From assembly GCA_013350335.1 (NCBI GenBank), contig CM023540.1, positions 56,172,905-56,236,904 on the forward strand: a stretch of DNA of 64,000 nt, read 5' to 3'. The translations under genes were made by a program, and so were the position numbers. How positions within the stretch are numbered: the first letter of the stretch is position 1; each line of letters opens with the position of its first letter. Positions 12,935-25,335 of the stretch are shown here, in pieces. This DNA is from Chimonanthus salicifolius. Taxonomy: Eukaryota > Streptophyta > Magnoliopsida > Laurales > Calycanthaceae. The notes below the pieces were generated by a model. The model was not told the DNA's origin. It was given only the letters and a program-made list of their open reading frames with translations, and made no database searches.

Positions 12935-14619
12935 CATAGGGTTCGGCCAAGGTGTATGGCCGAACCCCATGGAAGAAGATTAAGGGATGAATATGATGAT
13001 TATAATGGAAAGAATGGACCATAGGGTTCGGCCATGGTGTATGGCCGAACCCCATGGAAAAACATGGTTTAATTATGGAATTTTATTGATGAAAACCATG
13101 GACTGATTATGCATGTTTTAAAAGGGATTAAAGTGGTTTAAGAAGAGGTTGATAAACCATAGGGTTCGGCCATGGTGAAGGGCCGAACCCCATGAAAGGT
13201 TGTAGTTTATAATTTATGGAAATTTTAAGGGATGGAGACCATGGAATAAGATGAACCATAGGGTTCGACCATGCCATGGAAAGGTTATTAATAAATTTTA
13301 ATGGATTTAAAGTGATGGGAAAGGTTAATTATGTTTTAATTTTGAATGGAGACCATGGGAAGATATAGATGGATTTAATATGGTGATTAATTAAATGGAA
13401 GAACTTTGATAATTTTTAATGGAGTTTTGAATGATAAAAACCATAGGGTTCGGCCATGGTGTATGGCCGAACCCCATGGGGTTGTTTTAGTATTTTGATG
13501 TATGATTAATTAATTAGAATGGAAAGATGGTTATTAAATTTAGTATGTTGCTAATTATGGAAGGATGCATGCTAAATTGGGAAATTATGCCAAATATGGA
13601 AGGTTGGATCCTAGGTTTAGAAACTTTCTAAATATGGAAGTTTGATATTAATTTAGAAAGGATCTAAGCATGGTGATTAAAATAGAAGGTGGAGAATAAA
13701 GTTGGAAACCTTTTAATTGTGGAAGGTGGAAATTAAATTGGTAAGTCTCCAATTATGGAAGGTGGAGATTAAATTGGTAAGTCTCCAATTATGGAAGGGA
13801 AGATTAAATTGGTAAGTCTCTAATAATGAAATTTTCTAATAATGGCAAAGTTGTAATTAAAGGCTAAAATGAAAGATCATGGGTTCGGCCATGGTGTATG
13901 GCCGAACCCCATGAGGTTCTTTATGGACTTAAATGGTTAAGGAATTTTTATGGGTCATTTATGGATCTAAGATGATGAACCAATTTTTATGGGTCTTGAA
14001 TGGGCCTAATATGATTAAAGGAAATGAATGTTTTATTTATGGATCTATGGTTGTGGATTATTGGAGTGTTATGTATAATGTATAAATTTATGGATCGGTT
14101 TTAGAAACCTAAACCTAAGGTGATGAAGGTGATGGTAAAATTGTTAATAAGTGAAATAAATGGGCATAGGGTTCGGCCATGATGTTTGGCCGAACCCCAT
14201 GAATCAGTTATGAGTTTATGTTTGGGTGTATTTTAAAGGGATGAAGGGTGAGAACAATGGAATTATAGCGTTGGATGGCAATATGGTAATTATATAGAAT
14301 TATTGGAACTATGTTTTGAAACTCAAACATAAGTTGATGGAATCAGTTATGAATTATTTTAAAAGGGTTATTGGGAGTGTTATGGATGTTTAAAATAAAT
14401 AAATGGATCTATGTGTTGGAACCTAAGCCTAAGTTGCTGGAGGCAATGGCAAGGTTGTAAATACTTGGTAAAATGGGTTATATTAGCCATGGATGGCAAT
14501 CTTGTAAATATATGAAAATAAGAAAGATAAATGGCTATGGATAAGTATAATGGCATTTTGGTAATAAAGTGAAAATAAGGGACCATGGGTTTGGCCATAG
14601 TGTGTGGCCAAATCCCATG
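12935..14619. repeat. Dispersed GGTTCGGCC hairpins in S2
   Basis: The clearest copy has arms CATAGGGTTCGGCCAT (13442-13457) and ATGGCCGAACCCCATG (13463-13478) round loop GGTGT. Others lie near 12935, 13020, 13158, 13880, 14166 and 14584 (degenerate). Spacing varies from under 100 to over 400 bp. Confidence 0.85.
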
Positions 14620-15118
14620 AGGATTATTTTGATGAACATAGGGTTATGTATGTTGGATTAAATGAATGAATTGTTAATTAAAGATTAGACCAATGGAAAT
14701 TTGGTAATAACGGCGGAAAATGATAAACCATAGAGATTGGTTTATGGATTTAAAATATTGTAAATCAAGTGGGACTTGGTTTTGATTGTTTATTGCATTA
14801 TAAGGTAACGGGACCTCACAAGGTGTTTACGATCGTGAGCGGCTACCGGACGAAAGACGCCAGGACACATAGCGGTCTTTGGTAGGATTCCACCTCTTTG
14901 AAACCATGGGTTTATGTACATTGTTTCTATCTTGATTTGATGAATTTATATTGCAAAGGATATGTTTCAAATTGTGACTTTAAAATGCTATGTTTATATG
15001 ATAAAATAGCATGTGTTTTATTTGTTTCAAATATGAGCTTTTAAATGCTATGATTGTATAATTGCATAGCATATGGACATTTGCATCTCATGCATGGCAT
15101 GGGAGGGATGACAGGTAA

Positions 15119-15402
15119 CCGAAGACCCACATTCCGTTGGGGCATCCGTAAATTATTCGTGGGGGAAGACCTTGATGATGAGCATTCCATCAAGAGGATA
15201 CTATATAGCCGAAGATCCACCACTCCATCGGGGCGTCCGTAAAACAATTGTGGGGTACCTTGATGAGGAGAATTCCATCAAGAGGATACTAGGTGTGAAA
15301 TGTAGCCGGAGATCCACCACTCCGTCAGAGCGTCCGTAAAAGAATCATGGGGGATACCTTGATGAGGAGTTTTCCATCAAGAGGATATTTTGTGATGGGT
15401 GG
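15119..15402 (+). repeat. Three-copy 90-97 bp tandem repeat in S2
   Basis: Units begin CCGAAGACCC (15119), CCGAAGATCC (15209) and CCGGAGATCC (15306). Each contains TCCGT...GGGGC(A/G)TCCGTAAA and an inverted pair CTTGATG...CATCAAG. Related tandem units occur at 40771-40932 and 60041-60166 in other LTRs. Confidence 0.75.
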
Positions 15403-16620
15403 GACTCATTGCATATGATAACAGGCATGGCATTGAATCAGCATGATTATGATCTTTATTATCATGCAAGGTTTCTGGTTTTTATCGGTATGATTGGATC
15501 TTTATTATCATACACTGTTTTGGATACGATGCCTTATAAGTATGGCATGATTTGTTATAACTGGTTTTGATATATATTATATCTGGATTTTTGGTACTAA
15601 CCCATGTGTTAACCCTAATTGGAATACCTACTGGGCGCGTTGTACTAACGCCCTACTTCTATCCTAGTGGATGATACAGGAACGAGGGGAACGATGAACG
15701 CGTAATGGGTCAGGCATAGGAGCTTAGAGGATGATAGTTTATATTTTGTTTAAGATACTCATGGGCTTGTATTTTGAGTATCTAGAATTCAGATTGTAAT
15801 AACTTAGATGAATTTGCTATGGTTGGATATTTTATTGGATAATTACATTATGATAATGATAATTAAGGACTTTACGTACTTTGCCATCTGAATGGAATAG
15901 AACTGTGTTCTATTATGTTTCCGCATGTTATGATTTTATTCCGCATGTCTATATTACTATGTGTGAACCGTTTTCTTGGACTGAGTCCATGAACACATAG
16001 GGTTGGTCAGTTAAGGGTCGGACTTTAGAAGTTCGGACTTAGCCCGCGTCGTGACATCCCGCTCTCTATCACTCTTTGTTTATAAAAAAAAAAAAATAGA
16101 CTCTGATTTTTCGGAAAGAAGCGAGTAAAAAAGGGAGGGGCGTTACACCATGTTTGTTTATCGGATAACCCAAATGGAGCATGGACTCCTCTCATATGTT
16201 CCCTCCCATGCCATGCATGAGATGTGAGTGCAAACATGCTATTTCATATTAAATTACATAATAGCATTGAAATTCCATTATTAAAACATAACCATTTCGA
16301 TACCCAAAATAGATCATCAAATATAGAAATAAAAACCATTACATGTACATAATCCAAAGTGTTTCAACAAGGTAGGAATCCTACCCACGTCCAAGTATTG
16401 TATCCTTGATGTTTTCGTGAAGATATAGATCACCAATCTCATCAAAGCCGATCGTACACCCGTTTGTGAAATCCCGTTACCTTAAATTAATTCCATCATA
16501 TAAAATAGTAAAATTAAATATCCCATTAATTTAAATCATTCGTTTCATCCTTCCATTTAAACTTAACTATTTGGAAAAGGAAAATCATACAAAAGTTTCA
16601 CTTTTAAAAAATCAGTTGGT

Positions 16621-17202
16621 CACCCGTCCGCAGCCCATCCTGCGAACTACAGAAACCCGTCCGCAGACGATAGAAACCCATCCCACGGACGACAAAAATC
16701 CATCCTACAGACAGTGAACTCGTTCGCAGACAGCACCATAATGAAGTCTGTTACCCGTCCCCGAACGGTCGAAACTCGTCCCGAGAGCGATAGAAACCCG
16801 TCTGTGGACAGTGATACCCGTCTACAGACAGTGCACATTCATGGTCTGATACCCGCTGTCCGCTACCCGCCAACACTCCACATTCGTTACCCATCCTGCG
16901 GACGGTCAACACCCATCCGCGGACGATAAAAAAACCCGTCTCACGGACGGTAGACACCCATCCCACAGAGAGTGTAACCCGTCCTACATGCATATATCCC
17001 GTCTGCAAACAGCACCATGTTATGTTTGTTACCCGTCCGCAGATGGTCGAACCCCGTCCTGCGGAAACCTGTCCTTCAGCCATCCAACCCGTTCGCAGAA
17101 AACCCATGTCCAAATCATCATTCGTCCGGGAACGGTTGAAACCCATCCCTCAGACGATAAAGACCTGTCCGCGGACGGTAATACTCGTCCGTAGACAGTG
17201 CC
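16621..17202. repeat. Second GC-rich palindrome array (GTCCGCGGAC type)
   Basis: This is the counterpart of 611-1170 in the other A-type LTR. It has the same unit order with more mismatches in the palindromes, which suggests decay after duplication. Confidence 0.8.
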
Positions 17203-18366
17203 ATCAGAAATCAGTCCTTATTTTATTTGATGTTTGGCTTGACCTTTCCTCATGAAATTCATTTCTTATATTTAACATATATAATGTCATCCATATATTT
17301 TTAAAATTAGTGAGTATGCCCTACTCACTAACCCCACTAAGGTCTTGTCCGTTAACTTTTCAATTTCTAGAACCATATTTCGGATTTGAAGAGTACCTTA
17401 CTTTTATGTTCATCTCATTGCTATTCCTTGATTGGAATTTTACATTCTATGGCCCATAACACTTTGGCCATTCTTTTCAATCCAATGTGGAACCCCATGG
17501 TTTCGATCATTCCATAGCCGAAACCATGGTTCCCTTAGCTTCTTTTAATCATGTAATCCTCGTTAAACATTATTTTTTAAAGATAATACCATCTCCTTCA
17601 TCTCTTCATGAATATCCATGTTTTGATTTTTAAACCACAAACCTCTACTCCCCTCCTTCCAACGTGTATGCCACATTTGAATTGTAAAATAAACCAAAAT
17701 CCTCATTATCTCTCATTATCTTTCTTATCTCTTCATAAGATGAAAACTCCAAGACTTCCACATGTGCCTTTGAATTTGAATTTTGAGATGTAAAACCGTC
17801 CCCTTGGTTTGAATTTGAAAAATTAGACCATATCGATCTCCATCGTGTGTCATCATTTTGAATTTTAAACATAGCTTTCTCCATCTCTTCTATGTTTAAA
17901 TTTTGAAACAAACCAATCTCCTCCATCTTCTCCAACATTTGAATTTTGAAATAAAATAACTCCTTTATCTCTTTTGAATTTAAAATCCAAAACCGTCCAA
18001 TCCATTCATCTCATTTGAATTTGAAATCCAACCATCCAACCCATTCATCTCATTTGAATTTGAACTTTAAATATATTCCATTTGCTTAAATTTCAAATAT
18101 AAATCCCATCTCATTTGTTTGAATTTCGAATATAGAACCATCCACCATTTTGAATTTAAATTCAAAATGTGAAGGCCGTCCAATCCACTTATTTGAATTT
18201 AACTCAACTCACTTGGTGGTCAACCAAGTAAAACACGCCTCAATGGGTCCCAATTGGACATTTTGACCCAATTGAATATATCTTACCCAATTGTTCCAAT
18301 TGTAACCTTATCCAATAAATGACAAATTTCATAAATATAAGTAATATAAAATTCCAAGGTATTACA

Positions 18367-18381
18367 ATATAATCCTCTTTT
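18367..18381 (-). other. Polypurine tract of element B
   Basis: On the minus strand AAAAAGAGGATTATAT directly precedes TGTAATACC, the LTR start. Position and composition match A and D. Confidence 0.6.
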
Positions 18382-18428
18382 TAATATTTTCGTCCCGAAA
18401 ATAGAACGAAGTAGGATTCCAAAATAAA

Positions 18429-20899
18429 TTACATGAATAAGTCAGGGTGAGCCGTTCTCATTTCCGATTCGAGTTCCCAGGTGGCTTCCTCAATACCATG
18501 TCGATCCCATACCACCTTGACGAACTGGATTGCTCTGTTTCGTAACACCCTTTGTTCAATCTCCACTATTCTGACATGCTTCTCAATGTACGTGGCGTCG
18601 CTTTGCACATCTATGTCTTGTATATTCAATACATGAGACGGGTCGGGATTGTACTTTCTCAGCATCGACACATGAAACACATCGTGTAGAGATGCCAATT
18701 GTGAAGGAAGTGCTAACTGATAGGCTACTTCTCCCATCCTTCTTATAATTGGAAACGGTCCCACATATCTTGGGGACAGTTTTCCCTTTTTCCCAAATCT
18801 CATGTGCCCTTTTCGTGGCGAGACCTTCAAGAACACCCTGTCCCCCACTTCGAAATCTAGGAACCTCCTCTTTTTATCCGCATAGCTCTTTTGCCGACTC
18901 TGTGCAGTCAATAGATGTTGACGAATCAACTGAATTTGTGCTGTAGTCTCTGCGACTTGCTCAGGTCCAATTAGCGCAGGCTCACCGGCCTCTGTCCAGT
19001 ACACTGGTGACCTGCATGGTTTACCATATAAGGCCTCGAATGGGGCCATCTGAAGGCTTGCCTGGTAGCTATTGTTATATGAGAACTCTACCAGCGGCAA
19101 GTGATCCTCCCATCCACCCTTGAAGTCTAGCATGCAAGCCCTCAACATATCCTCCAATATTTGTATTGTTCTTTCTGATTGTCCATCAGTCTGTGGATGG
19201 AACGCTGTGCTAGTCAGTAGATCGGTCCCCATGGCCGACTGCATGCTCTGCCATACTCTGCCAGTAAACCGGCCATCTCTGTCAGATACTATAGTCCGTG
19301 GGATACCATGTAATCTGATGATGTCCTTGATGTACCGCCGACCCAATGTCTCTGATGAATCTGTCATCTTAATAGGGATAAAATGCGCAGACTTGGTCAG
19401 TCGGTCTACCACGACCCATATAGCATCATTGCCCTTGGAGGACCTCGGCAACGCCGTCACAAAATCCATGGAAATGTGCTCCCATTTCCATTCCGGTACT
19501 GGTAAGGGTTTGAGTAACCCTGGTGGCTTCTGATGTTCCGTCTTAACTTGCTAACAAGTTAAGCAACGAGCCACGAACTCTGCAACATCTCTCTTGAGTC
19601 CATGCCACCAATAATGTCTCTTCAGATCGTGAGACATCTTGGTACTGCTCGGATGAATGGAGAGCTTAGTCTGATGTGCCTCGGTCAACAACTCTTTTCT
19701 GCAGCTTTTTGGCACATATATTCTACCCTGGAATACAAGACCTTGCCCTGGTCGTAATTCCCAATTTGGTATGACTACGCCAGTTGACATTTTAGCCCAT
19801 ATTTCTTTCATTTCTGGATCTGTTCGCTGCTCCTGTTCAATTTTGGTAACCATGTTTGACTGTATGATCAAATTGTAAATTGTCCCATGGTTATTGAGGT
19901 AGAGTCTAAACTCTCGGATGGTGTTCAACATCTCCCATTATGTTCTGATTAAACATGCCACTGATGCATGAGATATGCGGCTGAGTGCATCTGCCACCTT
20001 ATTTGCCTTGCCCAGATGGTATCGAAGTGCGAACTCGTAATCTGCCAGATATTCCATCCATCTGCGCTGTCTCAGGTTGAGCTCCTTCTGATCAAATAAA
20101 TACTTCAAGTTCTTGTGATCTGAAAATATCTCAAACTTCTCACCATATAAATAGTGTCTCCAGCTTTTAAGAGCGAAAACCACCGCAGCTAACTCCAGAT
20201 CATATGTGGGATATAGACGTTCATGTACTTTCAACGGTCTTGACCCGTATGCCACCACACGATTATTTTGACTTAGTGAACACCCCAGTCCCTCTCCTGA
20301 GGCATCACAGTATACCTCATAACCCTTGCCTCTTTCCGGTAGAATTAAGATAGGGCAGTTGTGAGTCTGTCTTTTAGCTCCTCGAATCTCTGGTTGTACA
20401 GATCTGACCACTCATATTTGACTCCTTTCTGAGTGAGTCGAGTGAGTGGAGATGCTATTTTTGAGAAGTCCATGATAAATTTCTGATAGTAACCGGCCAA
20501 ACCCAGGAAGCTACGGATTTCGGTTACATTCTTTGGTGCTTTCCATTCTTTTACGGCCGCCACCTTAGCTGGATCCACAGCTATACCTTCCTCGGATATA
20601 ACATGCCCCAAGAAGTTCACTTTGGAAAGCCAGAACTCACATTTACTAGCTTTGGCATATAGCTTGTTCTGTCTCAGAGTGTTCAAAACTATCCGCAGGT
20701 GTTCAGCATGTTCCTCCTGACTCTTGGAATAGATCAGGATATCAACAATAAACACAATAACGAATTGATCCAAATACGGACGGAAGATCCGGTTCATTAG
20801 GTCCATGAACACAGCTGGTGCATTGGTGAGTCCAAACGGCATGACCACAAACTCATATAATCCATACCGCGTCCTGAAGGCTGTCTGTACGAACCACAA
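18429..20899 (-). pseudogene. Element B pol remnant: RT (N-terminus deleted), RNase H, integrase, chromodomain
   Basis: From 20899 downward: the RT begins only at [13 protein letters not shown], because the fingers are deleted. The catalytic box reads FIVD instead of FIDD, so the first aspartate is lost. A frame change separates RT from RNase H near 20345-20411 ([14 protein letters not shown] present). The integrase zinc region is at 19551-19931 (CLTC), then a single TAG where A has CAG. A long open frame (18429-19469, 346 codons) carries the DDE core ([33 protein letters not shown]) and the chromodomain-like end (KVVWDRHGIEEATWELE). Most of the integrase frame is well preserved, unlike in A. 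Confidence 0.88.
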
Positions 20900-22559
20900 A
20901 TTGTTTTCCCTCGGTTGACCAAAATGTCACTCTGCGACGATAACAATCGATGTTGGCCTGAAAACTAGCCAACCAGTCCATGCCAAAGATAATATCGTAC
21001 TCACTCATGTCGAGTACCATATAATTGAACTCAAATCTGAATCCAGCGAGTTCAGTATTTATAGCCGTGCAAATAAGTCCCAAAGTAGTGTCTCCGACCG
21101 AGGATACAATTGTAAGAGTTGTAGACAATTTTTGAACTAAAGTACCCATGGCAATTACAAATGATGCAGATATAAAGGAGTGTGAAGCTCCAGAGTCAAA
21201 TAGTGCATAAGCATAGGAACTACTGACAACAGCCATACCTTGGATTACTGAATGATCCACGTCCTCTAGAGGAGCTAGAGAAAATAATCGTCCAGATCCA
21301 GTAGGGTTAGGAGCCCGCCCCGCCTGGTTATATGTCCTGCCTCCCCAAGAGTTAGCTGGCCTAACTAGTGGGCGGAATGTTCCTCTGGTATGAGAGAGCT
21401 TGTTGAGCTTTGGACACTCCCTCTTGAAGTGACCCAGCTGGTTATAGTGGAAGCAATTGTTCACCCCTCTAGGAGCCTGATTGACGGTCGCAGATGGAGT
21501 GGGCTGGTTGGGACGAAAGTCCCCTGTGGACCCAGTAGATGGTGAGGGTCTACTGAAATTCGGACGGAACCTCTTGTTGGGCTGGAACCCACCCCTCCCA
21601 CTTGGAGCTCGGCGGTTGTCAAACCACACCATTGCATTCAACTCTTATTCTGCTATTGTGGCTTTGCTGACCACCTCAGCCAATGTGGCGCACTTGAATA
21701 TGGTCACTTTGGCCCTGATGTTTGGCCGTAGACCCCTCTCAAACTTCCTTGCCCTGCGATGCTCTGTGTCCACCATATAAAATGCATAGATGGATAGACT
21801 GAGGAATTCCCGATGATACTCTGCCATCGTCATAGAGCCCTGAACCAAGGACAGAAAGGCTTGCGTCTATCGCTCCTTCGCCTCCGGAAAGTAGTGTTCC
21901 AGAAAGGTTGCTGAAAATTCTTCCCATGTCATGGCCGTCCTCTCCCTTTCTGGTATGAGTGCCCTCTGCTTCTCCACCACCTCCCACCATTTTCCGGCAT
22001 CTTCTATTAGTTGTGAAGTAGCCAGTAGAATCCTGTCAGCATGACTCGAGATCTTAAGTAAATTTAAGATCTGAGTGATCTTCTTCAACTAGTGCTCGAC
22101 TCCAACAGCCCCTTCCTTCCCTTTGAAGTAGGGAGGACGTTGTTGCTGGAATTCTCGAACCATACTCCGATCATTGGCATCCTTGGAACTTTCACTTCCA
22201 TTCATATGTTGCTGGAGTACCGAAGACACCACTGCTTGAACTAAACTCTGTAGTTCAAGCGACACATGTGGAATATGCAAGTCGCTCTTCTCCTCTTCCT
22301 CCTTTCGAGATGAGTATTCCCGCTCCTTCCTTTCTTGCCGAGAATGATGTGACTCTTCAGAATGGTGTGACTTTTCAGAGTGATGTGACCTTTCAGAATG
22401 ATGTGACTCTTCCTCATTATGTGTTTTTCCAGCCCCTTCTTTAGGCTGAGAATGCCCTTCCTCTGATGGAGATCTGTCCCTTCCTTCCTCATACTAAATG
22501 AGTGGCATCTCTTTTTCTTTCCCTTTCTTGCTTTGTGGGATATTTCTTTTTGGTGCCAT
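20884..22559 (-). pseudogene. Element B gag and protease remnant
   Basis: The start ATG at 22557-22559 opens MAPKRNIPQ. The frame runs through a His/Ser-rich repeat (22345-22416), [22 protein letters not shown] and [17 protein letters not shown]. Four TAG/TAA stops interrupt it: near 22495, after VEH at about 22089, after PEAKER near 21866, and after TIAE near 21646. The zinc knuckle reads CFHYNQLGHFKREC, with the second cysteine replaced by tyrosine. The protease keeps [13 protein letters not shown]. The frame ends where about 0.5 kb, compared with G, is missing, and protease-linker sequence joins RT out of frame near 20884. Confidence 0.85.
22345..22416 (-). repeat. Four 18-bp units encoding a His/Ser-rich gag repeat
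   Basis: Four exact-length 18-bp units (22345, 22363, 22381, 22399) encode SHHSE followed by a charged residue on the gag strand. They lie N-terminal to the conserved gag core. The gag starts of A, D and G have no such repeat. Confidence 0.75.
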
Positions 22560-22855
22560 TTTCCCTAAGTCATGAAAACATAATTGACTTAGTTTCTTCA
22601 TACAGTTTGTGTTTTCACTATTTTGCGGAGATTTCCAAATAAACAATCTTGGTTTTCCTTTGTTTTTGAGGGAGGTCTCTAAATACCTAATGTTTGTTTT
22701 TCAATTTGGGGGAATATTGGGGAAATATATCCTATTTTTCTATGTTTGGTAGATCAACTATAATGATTGTACTTTTGTTATCTTTCATTGTTGTTCTCAG
22801 ATTGATTGTTCAGTCTGAGTCTAACGAAGTAAATTAATCCGGCCCCCAGTCAGCG

Positions 22856-22869
22856 GACTCCGAAGAGTC
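22856..22869 (-). promoter_or_regulatory. Leader hairpin of element B (UUCG loop)
   Basis: GACTC-TTCG-GAGTC on the minus strand, about 80 bases downstream of the primer site in the transcript. It is identical in stem and loop to A and G. Confidence 0.6.
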
Positions 22870-22947
22870 GGTCAGTTGGGATTCTTATCTGTCAGTGAGA
22901 CATGAAACCATCTTAATCTTACTTCGAAGGATTCAACTTCCCGATTC

Positions 22948-22959
22948 GCTCTGATACCA
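22948..22959 (-). other. Primer binding site of element B (tRNA-Met)
   Basis: The plus strand reads GCTCTGATACCA, so the element strand reads TGGTATCAGAGC, complementary to the 3' end of plant initiator tRNA-Met. Two bases separate it from the LTR edge at 22962. Confidence 0.85.
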
Positions 22960-22961
22960 AC

Positions 22962-25335
22962 TGTAACACCCCGCCCTTTTCACTCTAAAATCAGAGTATA
23001 TATATATATATTTTTTTAATATATAAACAAGTGTGATAAGAGCGGGATGTCACGACGCGAGCTAAGTCCGGACTTCTAAAATCCGACCCTTAACTGGCCA
23101 AACCCATATGTGCATGGACTAAGTCCATGTGAAACATTTCACATATGGTACTAAGTAAAACTTGCGGAATATTATTAAATCTAACTGCGGAATAATAATG
23201 GAACCTAAGACTATTCCATTTTATTAGATAGCAAAGTACATTGTCATTTTTCCAAAGTTATCTTAACTTAATCAATCATTCCAAACCATACCAAACCATA
23301 GCAATTATTAACTAAGTTATTACATGTCCATGTAAACTTAAATAAAAAGATCCATAAATAAATTCAATCAAAAGCACAAGCTCCTATGCTTAGCTTTCCT
23401 CGTAATCCCCAGCCTTTGCCTTTCCCTCTCCTTTTCCTGCATCATCCTCTAAGGATATAAATAGGGCGTTAGATCAACGCGCCCAGTAGGTCTTCCGATT
23501 AGGGCTATCACAAAGTTAGAGTATAAAACATGCATCCACTAATTCCATGTTTTGAAAACCTTATAATAAAATTAGTGCACAAAATAATCCTAGTGGGGTT
23601 CGGCCATACAACATGGCCGAACCTCACCTATTCATCCTTGGTCCTTCTTTTAACATCTTAGCCATAATAACCCCATGGTTTGGCCATGAAATGGCCGACC
23701 CATGTCTTGTCCATATGATCATTTAAAAATCCTTTTCAGCCATTCATCATGTTCCATGATCTTTAAGTTTTGAAACCCTTTAAATTTAATAAAACAATCC
23801 ACATGATTCAAAGTCTAAGAAATTCTAATTCTATGAATATATTGGGTGGGGTTCGGCCATACTCCATGGCCGAACCTTACCCCTTCTTTTCCATTCTTTT
23901 GGTCCATAATAACATCTTAGAAATTAATTTAAACATCACCCTTCTTCTTCCATTGGACTGATTTAATCAACATTTCAGTTTTCATCCATTTAAAAATCCT
24001 TTTAAGATTATCATAATGTCCCATAATCTTCAGTCCTCAAAATGACAAAGTCTTTCCATGGGGTTCGGCCATACATATGGCTGAACCCTATGGTTCATCT
24101 ACTCCTCCTAGACATACTCATTCAGTCCTTAATTTTTATCCATGGGGTTCGGCCATACCCTTGGTCGAACCATATAGTTCTTTTAAACAAAATTTAAATA
24201 AATAATACTCACCAGTTCCGCGACTCTTCCGGTCTTTCTTTGCTCTTTCTTGTTTCCTTTCTTCCTTAGCCCTTTTTTTTTCCCTCCTTTCTCTTGCTTC
24301 TTTGGCCGAGACTGATCTTGATCAATACCACTCCTCCAAAAATGGTTCGGTCAAGAGGGTCTGTTCTTAAGAGAATCGGCTCGAGTGCAATGTAACCTCT
24401 AATTCCTTTTTCTCTCTTGTCTTGTGAGTGATCGGCTAAGAGAGAGTGTGAGGGAGAGAGATAACCAAATGGGATTATCTTCCCTATCTCACATGAGATA
24501 GAAATCTCAATCCTCCAACGTGTAGGCATTTGAATTTGAATTTTTTTAAAGATAATACCATCTCCTTCATCTCTTCATGAATATCCATGTTTTGATTTTT
24601 AAACCACAAACCTCTACTCCCCTCCTTCCAACGTGTATGCCACATTTGAATTGTAAAACAAACCAAAATCCTCATTATTTCTCATTATCTTTCTTATCTC
24701 TTCATAAGATGAAAACTCCAAGACTTCCACATGTGCCTTTGAATTTGAATTTTGAGATGTAAAACCGTCCCCTTGGTTTGAATTTGAAAAATTAGACCAT
24801 ATCCATATCCATCGTGTGTCATCATTTTGAATTTTAAACATAGCTTCCTCCATCTCTTCTATGTTTAAATTTTGAAACAAACCAATCTCCTCCATCTTCT
24901 CCAACATTTGAATTTTGAAATAAAATATCTCCTTTATCTCTTTTGAATTTAAAATCCAAAACCATCCAATCCATTCATCTCATTTGAATTTGAAATCCAA
25001 CCATCCAACCCATTCATCTCATTTGAATTTGAACTTTAAATATATTCCATTTGCTTAAATTTCAAATATTAATCCCATCTCATTTGTTTGAATTTCGAAT
25101 ATAGAACCATCCACCATTTTGAATTTAAATTCAAAATGTGAAGGCCATCCAAACCACTTATTTGAATTTAACTCAACTCACTTGGTGGTCAACCAAGTCA
25201 AACACGCCCCAATGGGTCCCAATTGGACATTTTGACCCAATTGAATATATCTTACCCAATTGTTCCAATTGTAACCTTATCCAATAAATGACAAATTTCA
25301 TAAATATAAGTAATATAAAATTCCAAGGTATTACA
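22962..25335 (-). mobile_element. 5' LTR of element B
   Basis: From TGTAACACCCCGCCC next to the primer site to GGTATTACA. At 2374 bp it is shorter than its relatives here. 24551-25335 pairs with 17582-18366 with the same spacing and about a dozen substitutions, which indicates a fairly recent insertion. It contains GGTTCGGCC hairpins (23592-24172) and AT-rich GAATTTGAAATT-like low-complexity sequence. The 97-codon frame in the last part is open in both copies but does not look like a gene. Confidence 0.85.
23592..24172. repeat. Dispersed GGTTCGGCC hairpins in the B LTR
   Basis: Copies lie near 23595, 23850, 24060 and 24143, with a degenerate one near 23675. The arms are the same as in S1 and S2. 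Confidence 0.8.

Larger units (their letters stand above)
11704..16147 (+). mobile_element. Solo LTR S2 (plus), nested in the A/B hybrid LTR
   Basis: It starts TGCAACACCCCG, ends GGGGCGTTACA, and is flanked by CCATG at 11699-11703 and 16148-16152. Removing it rejoins the host LTR without a gap. It is 4444 bp and oppositely oriented to its host. It carries a TATA-like box (12666), GGTTCGGCC hairpins (12935-14619), a 90-97 bp tandem repeat (15119-15402) and the conserved LTR 3' end block with GGACTGAGTCC and an A-rich tract. It has no gene. Confidence 0.9.
10894..18366 (-). mobile_element. Hybrid LTR shared by elements A and B, with nested solo LTR
   Basis: The left end TGTAACGCCC (10894) abuts the A primer site. 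The right end TTACA (18366) abuts the B polypurine tract. Excluding S2 (11704-16147 plus one duplication), the piece from 10894 to about 17571 matches the A LTR and the piece from about 17572 to 18366 matches the last 795 bp of the B 5' LTR. The switch lies in a T/A-rich stretch (ACATTATTTTTTAAAG) near 17570-17581. Without S2 the LTR is about 3.0 kb. Confidence 0.75.
1..25335 (-). mobile_element. Compound Ty3/gypsy (Tekay-type) element A/B
   Basis: Two minus-strand gypsy interiors share one LTR between them: partial A 3' LTR (1-2687), A interior (2688-10893), hybrid LTR (10894-18366), B interior (18367-22961) and B 5' LTR (22962-25335). The left third of the middle LTR resembles the A LTR. 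Its last 795 bp match the B 5' LTR with about a dozen substitutions and no net length change. This is the layout expected after recombination between LTRs of two neighbouring same-orientation elements with loss of the DNA between them. The outer left end lies before the window. The right end, CA at 25335, abuts GAACC, the expected target duplication. Confidence 0.75.

Noticed and set aside
17645..17938. 97-codon minus frame, repeated at 24614-24907
   Set aside because: It is open in both B LTR copies, but the copies differ at amino-acid-changing sites, the sequence is low-complexity, and such identity is expected for two halves of one LTR pair.
22241..22492. 83-codon minus frame with KSHIILK repeats
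   Set aside because: It is the wrong-frame shadow of the His/Ser gag repeat. The gag frame aligns with the other elements.
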